From NCBI GenBank assembly GCA_902629505.1, contig CACORF010000002.1, positions 1 to 64,000 of the forward strand: a stretch of DNA of 64,000 bases. The letters are read 5' to 3'. Below the pieces are notes generated by a model that had not been told where the DNA came from, did not search any database, and was given only the letters and a program-made list of their open reading frames with translations. Source of the stretch: an uncultured Bacteroidota bacterium (lineage in GTDB: Bacteria; Bacteroidota; Bacteroidia; Flavobacteriales; Flavobacteriaceae). Below, piece after piece: positions 47,913 through 60,411 of the stretch (positions are counted from its first letter, which is position 1; the number at the start of each line of letters is the position of its first letter). A program made the translations under genes and the position numbers.

Positions 47913-49535
47913 ATGGGTAAAAAGTTATTAATAATATTACTTCTTATTTTAACTTCGTGTGCTGATAAAGCTGACTTAATTGTTTACAATGCAGAAGTTT
48001 TTACCTCAAATGATTCAAGCCCTTTAGCTACATCTTTCGCTGTAAAAGATGGTAAGTTTTTATATGTAGGAGATGACTCAGTAATTTCTAAATATTCATC
48101 ATCTAATATAATTAATGCTGAAGGTTTACCAGTTTACCCAGGTTTTATTGATTCTCACGCACATTTTTATAATCTAGGGTTTTTCAATAATCAAGTTGAT
48201 ATTAAAGAAACAAAAAGTTTTAAAGAGGTAGTTCAAAAAGTTATAGATTATGATAAGATAAACAATAAAAAATTTATTATTGGTAGGGGTTGGGACCAGA
48301 ATGACTGGGATATAAAATCTTTTCCAACTAATAAATTATTGAATGAAGCATTTCCAAATAAAGCAGTTGTTTTAAGAAGAATTGACGGGCATGCCTACAT
48401 TGTAAATGATTATGCTCTTAGTCTTGCTGGTATTGATGAATCATCTTATGTAGACGGAGGTGAATTTATTAAATCAAATGGTAAACTAACTGGAGTTCTT
48501 ATTGACAATGCTATGAGATTTGTTGATAATGTTATTCCAGATCCTACTGAAGATGAATCAATCAAGGCATTGCTTTCTGCACAAGAGATGGCATTTGAGA
48601 ATGGATTAACAACAGTCTCTGAAGCGGGTATTTCTAGACAACAAATTGAATTGATTGATAGTTTGCAAAAATCAGGAATCCTGAAAATCAAAATTTATGC
48701 AATGATTGAAAATGGACCTGATGTTGACTATTATATTAGTCAGGGGCCATATAAAACAGACAGGTTAAATGTTAGATCTGTTAAAGTATATGCCGATGGA
48801 GCTTTAGGATCAAGAGGTGCAAGCATGATTAATGAATACTCAGATAAAAAAGGTTACTTTGGGATAATTAGAACTCCAATTGATTCAATTCAAAGTTTAG
48901 CATTTAAATTGGCTGGAACGAAATTTCAGATGAATACTCATGCAATTGGTGATAATGCAAATAGAATTGTTTTAAATGCTTACAGAGATGCTTTGTTTAA
49001 TTTTAGAGACCCTAGATGGCGTATTGAACATGCTCAAGTTGTAAATGAGGATGATATTGAGTTATTCAATCAAAAAATTATACCCTCTGTACAACCAACT
49101 CATGCTACTAGTGATATGTATTGGCTTTATGATCGAATAGGTAGAAAAAGAGCTAAACATGCATATGCATATCAAAATCTTCTTGAAAAATCAACAGTTA
49201 TTGCCTTTGGAACTGATTTTCCAGTTGAGGATATTAGCCCAATCATGACTTTTTACTCTGCAACTGTAAGAAAAGATAAAGATGGATATCCAGAGGATGG
49301 GTTTCAGACTGAGAATATGATTAACAGAACTGATGCTCTTTATGCAATGACAATTTTTGGTGCATATGCAAATTTTGAAGAAAACGAAAAAGGAAGTATT
49401 GAGGTAGGAAAAGATGCTGACTTTATAATTCTTGATAATGATATTCTAAGATCCTCAGAAGCTTCAATACCAAATACTAATGTTGTTGCAACCTTTATAA
49501 ATGGTGAGCTAGTATTTAACAGAAGATATAACTAA
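47913..49535 (+). CDS. amidohydrolase family 3 lipoprotein (YtcJ-like)
   Basis: 540 aa. Lipoprotein signal with lipobox LTSC. Metal-dependent amidohydrolase barrel: N-terminal beta sandwich DLIVYNAEVFTSND, first metal motif GFIDSHAHFYNLG, later KVYADGALGSRGA, NTHAIGDNANRIV, WRIEHAQVV and GTDFPVEDISPI with the last metal Asp. Substrate unknown. It is directly upstream of asnB with a 3-bp gap. Confidence 0.9.
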   Translation: MGKKLLIILLLILTSCADKADLIVYNAEVFTSNDSSPLATSFAVKDGKFLYVGDDSVISKYSSSNIINAEGLPVYPGFIDSHAHFYNLGFFNNQVDIKETKSFKEVVQKVIDYDKINNKKFIIGRGWDQNDWDIKSFPTNKLLNEAFPNKAVVLRRIDGHAYIVNDYALSLAGIDESSYVDGGEFIKSNGKLTGVLIDNAMRFVDNVIPDPTEDESIKALLSAQEMAFENGLTTVSEAGISRQQIELIDSLQKSGILKIKIYAMIENGPDVDYYISQGPYKTDRLNVRSVKVYADGALGSRGASMINEYSDKKGYFGIIRTPIDSIQSLAFKLAGTKFQMNTHAIGDNANRIVLNAYRDALFNFRDPRWRIEHAQVVNEDDIELFNQKIIPSVQPTHATSDMYWLYDRIGRKRAKHAYAYQNLLEKSTVIAFGTDFPVEDISPIMTFYSATVRKDKDGYPEDGFQTENMINRTDALYAMTIFGAYANFEENEKGSIEVGKDADFIILDNDILRSSEASIPNTNVVATFINGELVFNRRYN

Positions 49536-49538
49536 AAT

Positions 49539-51206
49539 ATGTGTGGAATTGTTTGTGCTTTTGATATAAAAAGCAATAGTGATTTTATAAGGTCCAATGT
49601 CCTAAAAATGGTCCAAAAAGTAAGGCATCGTGGTCCTGATTGGAGTGGAATATATTCAAACAGTAATGCTATCCTTGCACATGAAAGACTTGCTATAGTT
49701 GACCCTACTTCTGGAAAACAACCTATAATTTCTGACGATGGTAAAAAAGTAATTGCTGTTAATGGAGAGATTTACAATCATAAATATCTTAAAGAAAAAT
49801 ATACATCAGACTATAATTTCAAAACAGAATCAGACTGTGAGGTAATATTAGCGCTTTATGAAAAAAAGGGAATTAATTTTTTAAACGATCTTAATGGGAT
49901 TTTTGGTTTTGCATTATATGATTCGCTAAATGATAAATATATAGTGGCAAGAGATCATATGGGTATAATACCTTTGTATATGGGCTGGGATGAAGAAAAC
50001 ATTTTTTATGTTTCTTCTGAGCTTAAATCATTAGAGGGTGTATGTAATAAGATTGAGCTGTTTCCACCAGGCCATTATTTAGATAGTAACATTGGTAAAT
50101 TATCAAAATGGTATAATCCAAAATGGATATCATATGATAGTGTAAAAGATTCAGAAACAAAAATTAAAGAAATTCATGACTCCCTATCAGCTGCTGTTAA
50201 GAGACAATTGATGAGTGATGTTCCATACGGGGTATTGTTATCTGGTGGATTAGACTCTTCAATCACCTCTGCGCTTGCAAAAAAGTTTGCATCCAAAAGG
50301 ATTGAGTCTGATGATAAGCAAGATGCTTGGTGGCCTCAACTTCATTCTTTTTCTGTTGGATTAGAGGGATCTCCTGATTTAAAAGCTGCAAAAATAGTAG
50401 CAGATCATATCGGAACAGTTCATCATGAAATCAATTTCACTGTACAAGAAGGAATTGATGCTATTAGGGATGTAATCTACCATCTAGAAACCTATGATGT
50501 TACTACCGTAAGAGCCTCGACACCGATGTACTTGATGGCAAGGGCAATTAAATCACTAGGTATAAAAATGGTTCTTTCAGGTGAGGGAGCTGACGAATTA
50601 TTTGGTGGATATCTTTATTTTCATAAAGCACCTAATTCAAAAGAATTTCATGAAGAAACAGTAAGAAAACTCGATAAACTTCATCAATACGATTGCTTAA
50701 GAGCAAATAAATCTTTAGCTGCATGGGGAATTGAGGGTAGAGTGCCTTTTCTTGATAAACAATTTATTGATGTAGCTATGGAAATTAACCCTGAAGACAA
50801 AATGATTAAAAATGGTAGAATTGAAAAGTGGGTTTTAAGAGAAGCTTTTAAAGATTATTTACCTGAAAGTGTTCTGTGGAGACAAAAGGAACAATTTTCT
50901 GATGGAGTTGGATACTCGTGGATTGATAGTCTAAAAGAACTTGTTGAAAATGAAGTCTCTAACTCAGACTTTAAAAATTCTCAAAATATATTTCCTATAA
51001 ATCCCCCTCAAAATAAGGAAGAATTCTATTACAGGACCATATTCCATGATCATTTTTCTAGTGATGCTGCTGCTAAATCGGTTCCATCTGTACCTTCAGT
51101 TGCTTGTAGCACACCTCAAGCTCTACTATGGGATGAAGCATTTAAAAATATGAATGATCCAAGTGGTCGTTCTATCTCTAATATTCATAATGAATCTTAT
51201 GAATAA
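49539..51206 (+). CDS. asnB: asparagine synthase B (glutamine-hydrolysing)
   Basis: 555 aa, about the family length. The N-terminal glutaminase uses Cys2 (MCGIVCAFD, after Met removal) with HERLAIVDP and AVNGEIYNH. The synthase domain has the ATP pyrophosphatase loop GVLLSGGLDSSITSALAKKF, GEGADELFGGYLYF and a complete C-terminal region. It makes asparagine from aspartate, glutamine and ATP. A 3-bp gap links it to the amidohydrolase gene. Confidence 0.96.
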   Translation: MCGIVCAFDIKSNSDFIRSNVLKMVQKVRHRGPDWSGIYSNSNAILAHERLAIVDPTSGKQPIISDDGKKVIAVNGEIYNHKYLKEKYTSDYNFKTESDCEVILALYEKKGINFLNDLNGIFGFALYDSLNDKYIVARDHMGIIPLYMGWDEENIFYVSSELKSLEGVCNKIELFPPGHYLDSNIGKLSKWYNPKWISYDSVKDSETKIKEIHDSLSAAVKRQLMSDVPYGVLLSGGLDSSITSALAKKFASKRIESDDKQDAWWPQLHSFSVGLEGSPDLKAAKIVADHIGTVHHEINFTVQEGIDAIRDVIYHLETYDVTTVRASTPMYLMARAIKSLGIKMVLSGEGADELFGGYLYFHKAPNSKEFHEETVRKLDKLHQYDCLRANKSLAAWGIEGRVPFLDKQFIDVAMEINPEDKMIKNGRIEKWVLREAFKDYLPESVLWRQKEQFSDGVGYSWIDSLKELVENEVSNSDFKNSQNIFPINPPQNKEEFYYRTIFHDHFSSDAAAKSVPSVPSVACSTPQALLWDEAFKNMNDPSGRSISNIHNESYE

Positions 51207-53247
<2,041 letters not shown>

Positions 53248-53249
53248 AT

Positions 53250-54182
53250 ATGAAGGTTACAATTGTTGGTGCAGGTAATGTTGGAGCATCCTGTGCAGAA
53301 TATATTCTGATAAAAGAAATTGTAGATGAAATAGTTCTACTTGATATAAAAGATGGTTTTGCTGAGGGAAAGGCTCTTGATCTAACTCAAACAACCTCAA
53401 CACTCGGATTTAAATCTAAGGTTATAGGGGTCACCAATGACTATACCAGCACATCTAATAGTGATGTTGTAGTAATAACATCGGGAATACCTAGGAAACC
53501 TGGGATGACAAGAGAAGAGTTGATCGGAATCAATGCAGGAATTGTAAAATCTGTTTCAGATAACTTGTTGAAATATTCTCCTAATGCAATAATAATTGTA
53601 GTTTCAAACCCGATGGATACCATGACTTATCTTGTTAATAAATCTTTTGATATTCCCAAGAATAGGGTTATAGGAATGGGAGGTATTCTTGATAGCTCCA
53701 GATTTAAGACTTATATTTCTCTTGCTACAAATTTTTTACAAAACGAGATTGATGCAATGGTTATTGGCGGTCATGGTGATACAACTATGATTCCCCTAAC
53801 CTCTATTTCAAAATGTAATGATATACTTTTATCTGAGATTGTTTCTAAAGATATACTTGAAAAGATTTCTTCAGATACCATGGTTGGGGGTGCAACCTTA
53901 ACAAAACTATTAGGTACTTCTGCATGGTATGCTCCTGGTGCTTCAGTTTCATATCTGGTTAATGCAATAATTAATGATACAAAAGAAATGCTTCCCTGTT
54001 CAGTATATTTGGAAGGAGAGTATAATGCTTCGGATTTATGTATAGGAGTTCCTGCAATAATTGGTAAAAATGGCTTTGAAGAAGTTGTTATTTTAGATAT
54101 TGATAAAAATGAGATGGAAATGTTTGATAATAGTGTAAAAGCTGTAAAACAAACTAATTTAGCCCTAAATGGTTTAATTTAG
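53250..54182 (+). CDS. mdh: malate dehydrogenase
   Basis: 310 aa NAD-dependent enzyme of the TCA cycle, LDH-like type. NAD motif TIVGAGNVGASCAEYI, substrate Arg loop GIPRKPGMTREEL, second Arg and Asn in VVSNPMDTMTYLV, catalytic His in VIGGHGDTTMIPL. It starts 3 bp after gyrB, so the two share a transcript. Confidence 0.95.
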   Translation: MKVTIVGAGNVGASCAEYILIKEIVDEIVLLDIKDGFAEGKALDLTQTTSTLGFKSKVIGVTNDYTSTSNSDVVVITSGIPRKPGMTREELIGINAGIVKSVSDNLLKYSPNAIIIVVSNPMDTMTYLVNKSFDIPKNRVIGMGGILDSSRFKTYISLATNFLQNEIDAMVIGGHGDTTMIPLTSISKCNDILLSEIVSKDILEKISSDTMVGGATLTKLLGTSAWYAPGASVSYLVNAIINDTKEMLPCSVYLEGEYNASDLCIGVPAIIGKNGFEEVVILDIDKNEMEMFDNSVKAVKQTNLALNGLI

Positions 54183-54191
54183 ATAAAGTTG

Positions 54192-54219
54192 TTTGTTCAA
54201 CTTTCAAATGTTATATTTG
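54192..54219 (+). promoter_or_regulatory. promoter of secDF
   Basis: TTTG at 54192-54195, a 16-nt spacer, and TATATTTG at 54212-54219. This is among the best two-part Bacteroidota promoters in the window, giving a leader of about 13 nt. Confidence 0.65.
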
Positions 54220-54238
54220 CAGGCATTAAAAATCTATC

Positions 54239-57160
54239 ATGCAAGGAAATTCATTAATAAAAACTTTTGCAATTTTATTCGGTATTGTTAGTATATACCA
54301 ACTGTCATTTACTTTTATATCTTCTACACTTGAGAACAAAGCTAGAAACGCTGCTATTGAAAAAATATCTGAAGATGAGATTTCTTTTGCAGAAAAAAGG
54401 GCTAGTGAAGAAATCAGATTTCTTGATTCCATTGGTGATTTACCAGTATTAATGTATTCATCTTACAATGATGCTAAACAAAAAGAATTAAATCAAGGGC
54501 TTGATTTAAAAGGTGGGATTAATGTTATCCTTCAAATTTCAATAAAAGATTTATTAAAGGGTCTTTCAGAGAACTCAGTAAATCAAAAATTTATTCAATC
54601 TCTTGATAATGCTGATGAGCTTCAAAAACAGTCAGATCAGACTTATTTAGAGTCTTTCTTTGATGCTTTCGATTCTAATACTGATCCAACTAGATTAACA
54701 TCTCCAGAAATTTTTGGTAATAGAACATTAAGTTCAGATGTTTCTTTTGATACATCTGATGATGATATGAAATCTATCCTTAGAACAAAAGTTGATGAAT
54801 CAATAGTTTCTGCATTTGAGGTTTTAAGAAAACGTATTGACAAATTTGGAGTTACTCAACCCAATATCCAAAGACTTGGTACTTCAGGTAGGATACTAAT
54901 CGAATTACCTGGCGCTAAAGATGTAGACAGAATACAGAACTTGTTGCAAAGTACTGCTCAATTGGAATTTTGGGAAACATTCAAAAACGAAGAGTTATTA
55001 GATTTCCTTGTATCAGCTGATAAATATTTAGCTTCAGTAAATACAGAAATAGAATCAAAGTCTGATGAATCTGATATTGATGATCTTTTATCAGAAGTTG
55101 AACAAACTTCTGACTCAATTCAAAACACATCTAATCCGATTCTAAGTTTAGTAAGAGCATATAGTTTTCAAGGTGGGCCAATAATTGCTAGATTTCTTCC
55201 AAGAGATCAAGAGGTAATAAACTCATATTTATCTCTTCCTGAAGTTAGAAAATTGCTTCCTAGAGAATATAGATATGCTAAATTTTTATGGGGTAAACAA
55301 GATACTGATGGACTAACTAGTCTATATGCAATTAAATCAAATAGAGATGACACACCTCCATTAAGTGGTGGTGTTGTTGTAGACGCATCACAAAGCTATG
55401 ATGCTGTTGGAAATGCAGCCGTTTCAATGCAGATGAATGCACAAGGTGCAAGAATATGGGAAGATTTAACTGGCGTAGCATATGCTCAAAATTCAAATAT
55501 CGCAATTGTACTAGATGATATTGTATATTCTGCCCCCGGAGTTACCAGAGGAGCAATTAGTGGAGGAAGATCTGAGATAACAGGTGATTTTGATCTAAAT
55601 GAAGCGATTGATTTAGCCAACGTTTTAAGAGCAGGTAAGCTACCTGCTTCAGCAACTATCATTCAGTCTGAGGTGGTTGGTCCTTCTCTTGGTCAAGAAG
55701 CAATTGATAGTGGTATATACTCTTTTCTTATAGCGTTAACATTTGTGTTAATTTGGATGATTTTTTATTATGGTCCCTCAGGTATATTTGCTGATATCGC
55801 ATTAATACTAAATATTGTTCTGATTTTTGGAATTCTTGCAGGACTTGGAGCTGTATTAACCCTTCCTGGAATTGCAGGGATTGTTTTGACAATAGGTATA
55901 TCCGTAGATGCTAACGTACTTATTTTTGAAAGAGTCAGAGAAGAATTGAGAAAGGAAAAGGGACTAAAGCAATCAATAAATGATGGATTCAATAACGCAT
56001 TATCCTCCATATTAGATGCAAATATTACAACCGGACTAACAGCACTTGTGTTGTATATTTTTGGTACTGGTCCAATAAAAGGTTTTGCTACAACATTACT
56101 TATTGGTATTGCAACTTCATTATTCACTGCAATTTTCATTACAAGGTTACTAATTGATAATAAGGTATTTAAGTCAGGAAAGTTATCCTTTTCTACAAAA
56201 TCCACAAAAGACTTATTCAGTAACCTAAAAATTAAATTTCTTGGTAAAAGAAAGGCAACTTATGTAATATCTGCAACTTTAATTTTAATTAGTATTAGTT
56301 CTCTCTTGTTCCAAGGCTTAAATCAAGGTGTAGACTTCTTAGGAGGTAGATCTTACATAGTCAGATTTGACAAAGAGGTAAAATCTTCTGATATTGAGTC
56401 TACACTAAATAATGCATTTGGTAGTGCTGAAGTTAAAACATTCGGTGCATCTAATCAGTTGAAAATTACAACTAAGTATAAAGTTGATCAGGAAGGTCTT
56501 GCAGTAGATGATGAAATTAAAAATATTCTTTTTGATAATCTCAGTGAACAGTATAATAATCAAATTACATATAATGAATTTACAGCAGGTGAGGATGTAG
56601 GTATTATGTCTAGTATTAAAGTTGGACCAACCATAGCAGATGATATTAAACAGAACTCTGTATGGGCAATTTTTGGTTCATTAGTAATTGTCTTCTTCTA
56701 TATTTTGTTAAGATTTCAAAAATGGCAATTTTCACTTGGGGCTGTTTCTGCTGTATTCCATGATGTTTTGATTGTTCTTGGAATTTTCTCGCTAACATAC
56801 AAGATAATGCCTTTTAATATGGAGATAAACCAAGCATTTATAGCTGCATTATTAACAGTAATAGGTTATTCACTTAATGATACAGTAGTCGTTTTTGATA
56901 GAATAAGAGAATTTTTCCGAATTCATAAGTCTTGGGATAATGAAACTACTGTTAATACTGCTTTAAACAGCACTTTAAGTAGAACTCTTAATACTTCACT
57001 TACTACACTTATTGTACTAATTGCAATTTTTGTTTTTGGTGGAGAGTCAATTAGAGGATTTATGTTTGCTCTTATTATTGGTGTCATGGTAGGTACTTAT
57101 TCTTCTGTATTTATTGCCACTCCTATCATGTTTGATTCTTACAAAGAAAAAGTTAGTTAA
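54239..57160 (+). CDS. secDF: fused protein translocase SecDF
   Basis: 973 aa export motor that uses the proton gradient to aid SecYEG. The SecD half (1-640) has a first helix, DLKGGINVILQI, the large periplasmic domain with a long insert near residues 250-300, and the membrane region VLTIGISVDANVLIFERVRE. The SecF half (from about 655) repeats the plan: QGVDFLGGRSYIVRF, then TVIGYSLNDTVVVFDRIRE with the conserved Asp pairs. A fused form is normal for Bacteroidota. It overlaps lgt at the 3' ends by 8 bp. Confidence 0.96.
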   Translation: MQGNSLIKTFAILFGIVSIYQLSFTFISSTLENKARNAAIEKISEDEISFAEKRASEEIRFLDSIGDLPVLMYSSYNDAKQKELNQGLDLKGGINVILQISIKDLLKGLSENSVNQKFIQSLDNADELQKQSDQTYLESFFDAFDSNTDPTRLTSPEIFGNRTLSSDVSFDTSDDDMKSILRTKVDESIVSAFEVLRKRIDKFGVTQPNIQRLGTSGRILIELPGAKDVDRIQNLLQSTAQLEFWETFKNEELLDFLVSADKYLASVNTEIESKSDESDIDDLLSEVEQTSDSIQNTSNPILSLVRAYSFQGGPIIARFLPRDQEVINSYLSLPEVRKLLPREYRYAKFLWGKQDTDGLTSLYAIKSNRDDTPPLSGGVVVDASQSYDAVGNAAVSMQMNAQGARIWEDLTGVAYAQNSNIAIVLDDIVYSAPGVTRGAISGGRSEITGDFDLNEAIDLANVLRAGKLPASATIIQSEVVGPSLGQEAIDSGIYSFLIALTFVLIWMIFYYGPSGIFADIALILNIVLIFGILAGLGAVLTLPGIAGIVLTIGISVDANVLIFERVREELRKEKGLKQSINDGFNNALSSILDANITTGLTALVLYIFGTGPIKGFATTLLIGIATSLFTAIFITRLLIDNKVFKSGKLSFSTKSTKDLFSNLKIKFLGKRKATYVISATLILISISSLLFQGLNQGVDFLGGRSYIVRFDKEVKSSDIESTLNNAFGSAEVKTFGASNQLKITTKYKVDQEGLAVDDEIKNILFDNLSEQYNNQITYNEFTAGEDVGIMSSIKVGPTIADDIKQNSVWAIFGSLVIVFFYILLRFQKWQFSLGAVSAVFHDVLIVLGIFSLTYKIMPFNMEINQAFIAALLTVIGYSLNDTVVVFDRIREFFRIHKSWDNETTVNTALNSTLSRTLNTSLTTLIVLIAIFVFGGESIRGFMFALIIGVMVGTYSSVFIATPIMFDSYKEKVS

Positions 57161-58004
57161 CAGTCTTTTTTTTACTTACAAACAAAAATATAATTCCAAC
57201 CAGAATGAAAGGTATGCTTAACCACTGACCTGTTGAAAGACCTGGAAGAAATGTTTCTATACCTCCCTGACTTTCTTTTACAAATTCTACAATAAATCTA
57301 ATTGAGAATAGGCCAATTAAAAAATACCCAAAAAGTCTTCCTTCTTTGTTCCTAATTGTAGGTTTCTGATATAAAAAGTAAAGAATAATAAAGAGAAATA
57401 TGTATCCGAAAGACTCATATAGTTGTGCCGGGTGTCTAGGTAATATTTCACCTCTATTCTCAAATATAACTCCCCAATCATTATCAGTATATTTACCTAG
57501 GATTTCTGAATTAAAAAAATTTCCTATTCTAACAAAAGCCCCACCAATTGAAGTTGGAATTGTTAACCTATCGAAAATCCACAATAGGCTTTTAAAATTA
57601 TATCTTCTCTTGAAGATTAAAAGACCTATTGTCATACCAATTGCTGCACCATGACTTGCAAGCCCCCTGAATCCTGTAAATTTATAGCCATCTATTAATC
57701 CTAAAATAGATGAATTTGGTGATTCTTGAATAGGTAATAATATCTCAATTAAATGATTCTGATAATAACCCCATTGATAGAAAAAAACCTCACCAAATCT
57801 AGCTCCTAGAAAAACAGATAAAACAAGATATATTAATAATGGATCAAGATATTTTTCATCTACCTTCTCTTTTATAAAGAATGACTTTACTAGATTATAG
57901 CCTACAAGAAATGCAAGTATGAACATCAAGCTGTATATGTAAACTGGAAATCCAAATATTTCAAAAGACTCTGTTGGGGACCATTTAATCTGAGAAATTA
58001 TCAT
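57153..58004 (-). CDS. lgt: prolipoprotein diacylglyceryl transferase
   Basis: 283 aa inner-membrane enzyme adding diacylglycerol to the lipobox Cys. Shows IYSLMFILAFLVGYN, GARFGEVFFYQW, GFRGLASHGAAIG, signature RIGNFFNSEILGKYTDNDW, and PRHPAQLYESFGYIFLF. The start at 58004 (MIISQIKWSP) fits family length; the longer frame overlaps yidD. It serves the many lipoproteins in this window. Confidence 0.93.
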   Translation of the reverse strand: MIISQIKWSPTESFEIFGFPVYIYSLMFILAFLVGYNLVKSFFIKEKVDEKYLDPLLIYLVLSVFLGARFGEVFFYQWGYYQNHLIEILLPIQESPNSSILGLIDGYKFTGFRGLASHGAAIGMTIGLLIFKRRYNFKSLLWIFDRLTIPTSIGGAFVRIGNFFNSEILGKYTDNDWGVIFENRGEILPRHPAQLYESFGYIFLFIILYFLYQKPTIRNKEGRLFGYFLIGLFSIRFIVEFVKESQGGIETFLPGLSTGQWLSIPFILVGIIFLFVSKKKTVN

Positions 58005-58023
58005 CTTTAAATATAAGTATAAT

Positions 58024-58254
58024 TTATGGTACTGGATCATAACCCCCCTTAAATAGCGAGTTACATCTAGCTATTCTTTTAGCTGTAAGAATACTTCCTT
58101 TGAAAACTCCATATTTTTTTAATGCAATAATTCCATATTGAGAGCATGTTGGAGAATATCTACAATTACTACCAATTATTGGTGAGATGAATAATTGATA
58201 AATTTTAATTAATAAAATAAAAGGTAAAGCGAGGATTCTACTAATCTTTATCAT
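58024..58254 (-). CDS. yidD: membrane protein insertion efficiency factor YidD
   Basis: 76 aa. A short amphipathic N-terminal helix (LALPFILLIKIYQLFISPII) is followed by the conserved CRYSPTCSQYGIIALKKYG and KRIARCNSLFKGGYDPVP. It works with YidC in membrane protein insertion. Overlaps cysS by 14 bp. Confidence 0.94.
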   Translation of the reverse strand: MIKISRILALPFILLIKIYQLFISPIIGSNCRYSPTCSQYGIIALKKYGVFKGSILTAKRIARCNSLFKGGYDPVP

Positions 58255-59677
58255 TTACTTTAAATCCTTTCTTATTTAATTGGTCTCTTATTGAGTCAGA
58301 TAATTGAAAGTCTTTTTTTGATCTAGCTTCATCTCTGATATTCAACAATATTTCAAGGATAGAATTATTATCTGAAGTTGATTTAGAATAGTTCAATCCT
58401 AATATTTTGTTTAAAAGAGTATCCAATAAATTTATGAAATAAACTCTTTCTCTATCTCCAATCTCACCTTTCTCTTCAAATTGATTGATTAATTTTGAAG
58501 AATTGAAAATTTCAGCAATTAACATTGGTGTGTTAAAATCATCATCCAAACAAGAGAAACATTTTTTTTCCCATTCTTTTATATTGTTGAAAATCCCATC
58601 ATTATTAATTTTTGAAGCCTTTACATTAGTTAACCTATCAATTATCTTTATTAATCTATTGAAACCTTTTTCTGAGGCTTTAATTGCTTCCTCACTAATA
58701 TCTAGTTCGTTTCTGTAATGTGCTTGTAGAAAGAAGAATCTAATAATATTTGGATCAAATGATTTTGAAAAAATGTCGTTTTTTCCTGAAAACAATTCAT
58801 CAGGTAAAATGTTGTTATCAAGAGATTTAGACATTTTTTTACCATTTAGTGTTAACATATTAGTATGTACCCAGAACTTAGCTGGCTGTTTTCCATTATA
58901 TCCAACTGCTTGAGCAATCTCACAATCGTGATGAGGAAATTTCAAGTCTATTCCACCTCCATGAATATCAATTTCATCACCAAGATATTTATTACTCATT
59001 GCAGTACATTCAAGATGCCATCCAGGGAAACCCTCGCTCCATGGTGAAGTCCACTTCATAAGGTGGTTTTCATCAGCTCTCTTCCAAAGAGCGAAATCAA
59101 ACTCATTAATTTTATCATCTTGACTGCTTAGATTTCTGGATTTAGATTTTATTTTATCTAAATCTCTGCCAGAAAGTTTACCATATGAATCAATCTCATT
59201 GTATTTCGAAATATCAAAATAAACAGACCCGTTAGAGATGTAAGCAAGATTTTTTTCTATCAAATCTTCTATTATAGAAATTTGCTCTGTAATATGACCC
59301 GATGCAACAGGTTCTATACTAGGGTTTAATACATTAAACTTTTTCAGAACATCTTTAAAGCTATTTGTATATTTTTGCGCAATCTCCATTGGTTCGAGTT
59401 GCTCAACCTTGGCTTTCTTTGATATTTTATCCTCTCCAGTGTCTTCAAGATGACCAACATCAGTTATATTTCTTACATATCTAACACTATATCCTAAATG
59501 TTTAAGATATCTATAAATAATATCAAACGAGATGAATGTTCTGCAGTTACCAAGGTGAATGTCGCTGTAAACTGTAGGTCCACAGACATACATTCCTACT
59601 GAATTTTTTCGAAAAGGTTTAAATTTCTCTTTAGAACTTGTTAGTGAATTGTATATATATAGATTATGAGAAATCAT
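58241..59677 (-). CDS. cysS: cysteinyl-tRNA synthetase
   Basis: 478 aa class I synthetase. CGPTVYSDIHLGNCRTFISF holds the HIGH-like site and a zinc Cys; SEGFPGWHLECTAMS and GIDLKFPHHDCEIAQ carry other zinc ligands; KMSKS is in NGKKMSKSLDN. The C-terminal DALR-like region is present. Its ATG overlaps the folE stop by 1 bp. Confidence 0.95.
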   Translation of the reverse strand: MISHNLYIYNSLTSSKEKFKPFRKNSVGMYVCGPTVYSDIHLGNCRTFISFDIIYRYLKHLGYSVRYVRNITDVGHLEDTGEDKISKKAKVEQLEPMEIAQKYTNSFKDVLKKFNVLNPSIEPVASGHITEQISIIEDLIEKNLAYISNGSVYFDISKYNEIDSYGKLSGRDLDKIKSKSRNLSSQDDKINEFDFALWKRADENHLMKWTSPWSEGFPGWHLECTAMSNKYLGDEIDIHGGGIDLKFPHHDCEIAQAVGYNGKQPAKFWVHTNMLTLNGKKMSKSLDNNILPDELFSGKNDIFSKSFDPNIIRFFFLQAHYRNELDISEEAIKASEKGFNRLIKIIDRLTNVKASKINNDGIFNNIKEWEKKCFSCLDDDFNTPMLIAEIFNSSKLINQFEEKGEIGDRERVYFINLLDTLLNKILGLNYSKSTSDNNSILEILLNIRDEARSKKDFQLSDSIRDQLNKKGFKVNDKD

Positions 59678-60360
59678 TAAAGCTCAGACTCAAGTTTTAT
59701 GTAGTCTAAGAACTCTCTTTTAAATTTATCCTTCTTAAACTTACCCCCAAACTCTGATGTAACCGTACTTGAGCTTATATCTTTAATACCTCTAGAATTT
59801 ACGCATAGGTGTTTAGCATCAATTACACATGCAACATCCTCAGTGTTTAGTACTTTTTGAAGATCTCTTACAATTTGGATTGTAAGTCTCTCTTGAACTT
59901 GAGGTCTCTCAGCATAATATCTAACAATTCTATTAATTTTCGATAATCCTACCACATTACCGTTGGAAATGTAGGCGACATGAGCTAATCCAACAATTGG
60001 TAGAAGGTGATGCTCGCAAGTTGAATATAATGTTATGTTCTTTTCAACTAGCATTTCACCATAGTTATATTTGTTTTCAAAAGTTGACATTTCAGGTCTA
60101 TTCTTTGGATTTAATCCAGAAAAAATCTCATTTACAAACATTTTAGCGACCCTCCTTGGAGTTCCTCTTAAGCTATCATCAGTTAAGTCCATTCCTAGCA
60201 TATCTAATATTTCATATACCTTTTCCTGAATAAAACTTATTTTGTCTTTATCTGGCACATCAAATGCCCCCTCTTTTAAAGGTGTCTCTTCTGTATTTGA
60301 TCCAATGTGATCATCACCAATAGAATCTATTTCTTTATCGAGTAATTCTTGTAATTTCAT
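59677..60360 (-). CDS. folE: GTP cyclohydrolase I
   Basis: 227 aa, first step of tetrahydrofolate synthesis. Signature STCEHHLLPIVGLAHVAYIS with the zinc Cys/His pair, SKINRIVRYYAERPQVQERL, and CVIDAKHLCVNSRGIKD with the third zinc Cys. An acidic N-terminal extension of about 40 residues is not catalytic. Preceded by a -7 element. Confidence 0.96.
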   Translation of the reverse strand: MKLQELLDKEIDSIGDDHIGSNTEETPLKEGAFDVPDKDKISFIQEKVYEILDMLGMDLTDDSLRGTPRRVAKMFVNEIFSGLNPKNRPEMSTFENKYNYGEMLVEKNITLYSTCEHHLLPIVGLAHVAYISNGNVVGLSKINRIVRYYAERPQVQERLTIQIVRDLQKVLNTEDVACVIDAKHLCVNSRGIKDISSSTVTSEFGGKFKKDKFKREFLDYIKLESEL

Positions 60361-60380
60361 TTTTTAAAATTTGAGTTGTA

Positions 60381-60388
60381 CAAAGATA
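60381..60388 (-). promoter_or_regulatory. -7 element TATCTTTG for the folE-cysS-yidD-lgt operon
   Basis: Exact TAnnTTTG on the minus strand, 21 nt before the folE ATG. Confidence 0.6.
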
Positions 60389-60411
60389 GAAATTATGAAG
60401 TTAAAAGGAAG

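Noticed and set aside
55768-56205. 145-codon minus-strand frame opposite secDF
   Set aside because: Shadow of a well-conserved membrane protein gene; codon bias belongs to the plus strand.
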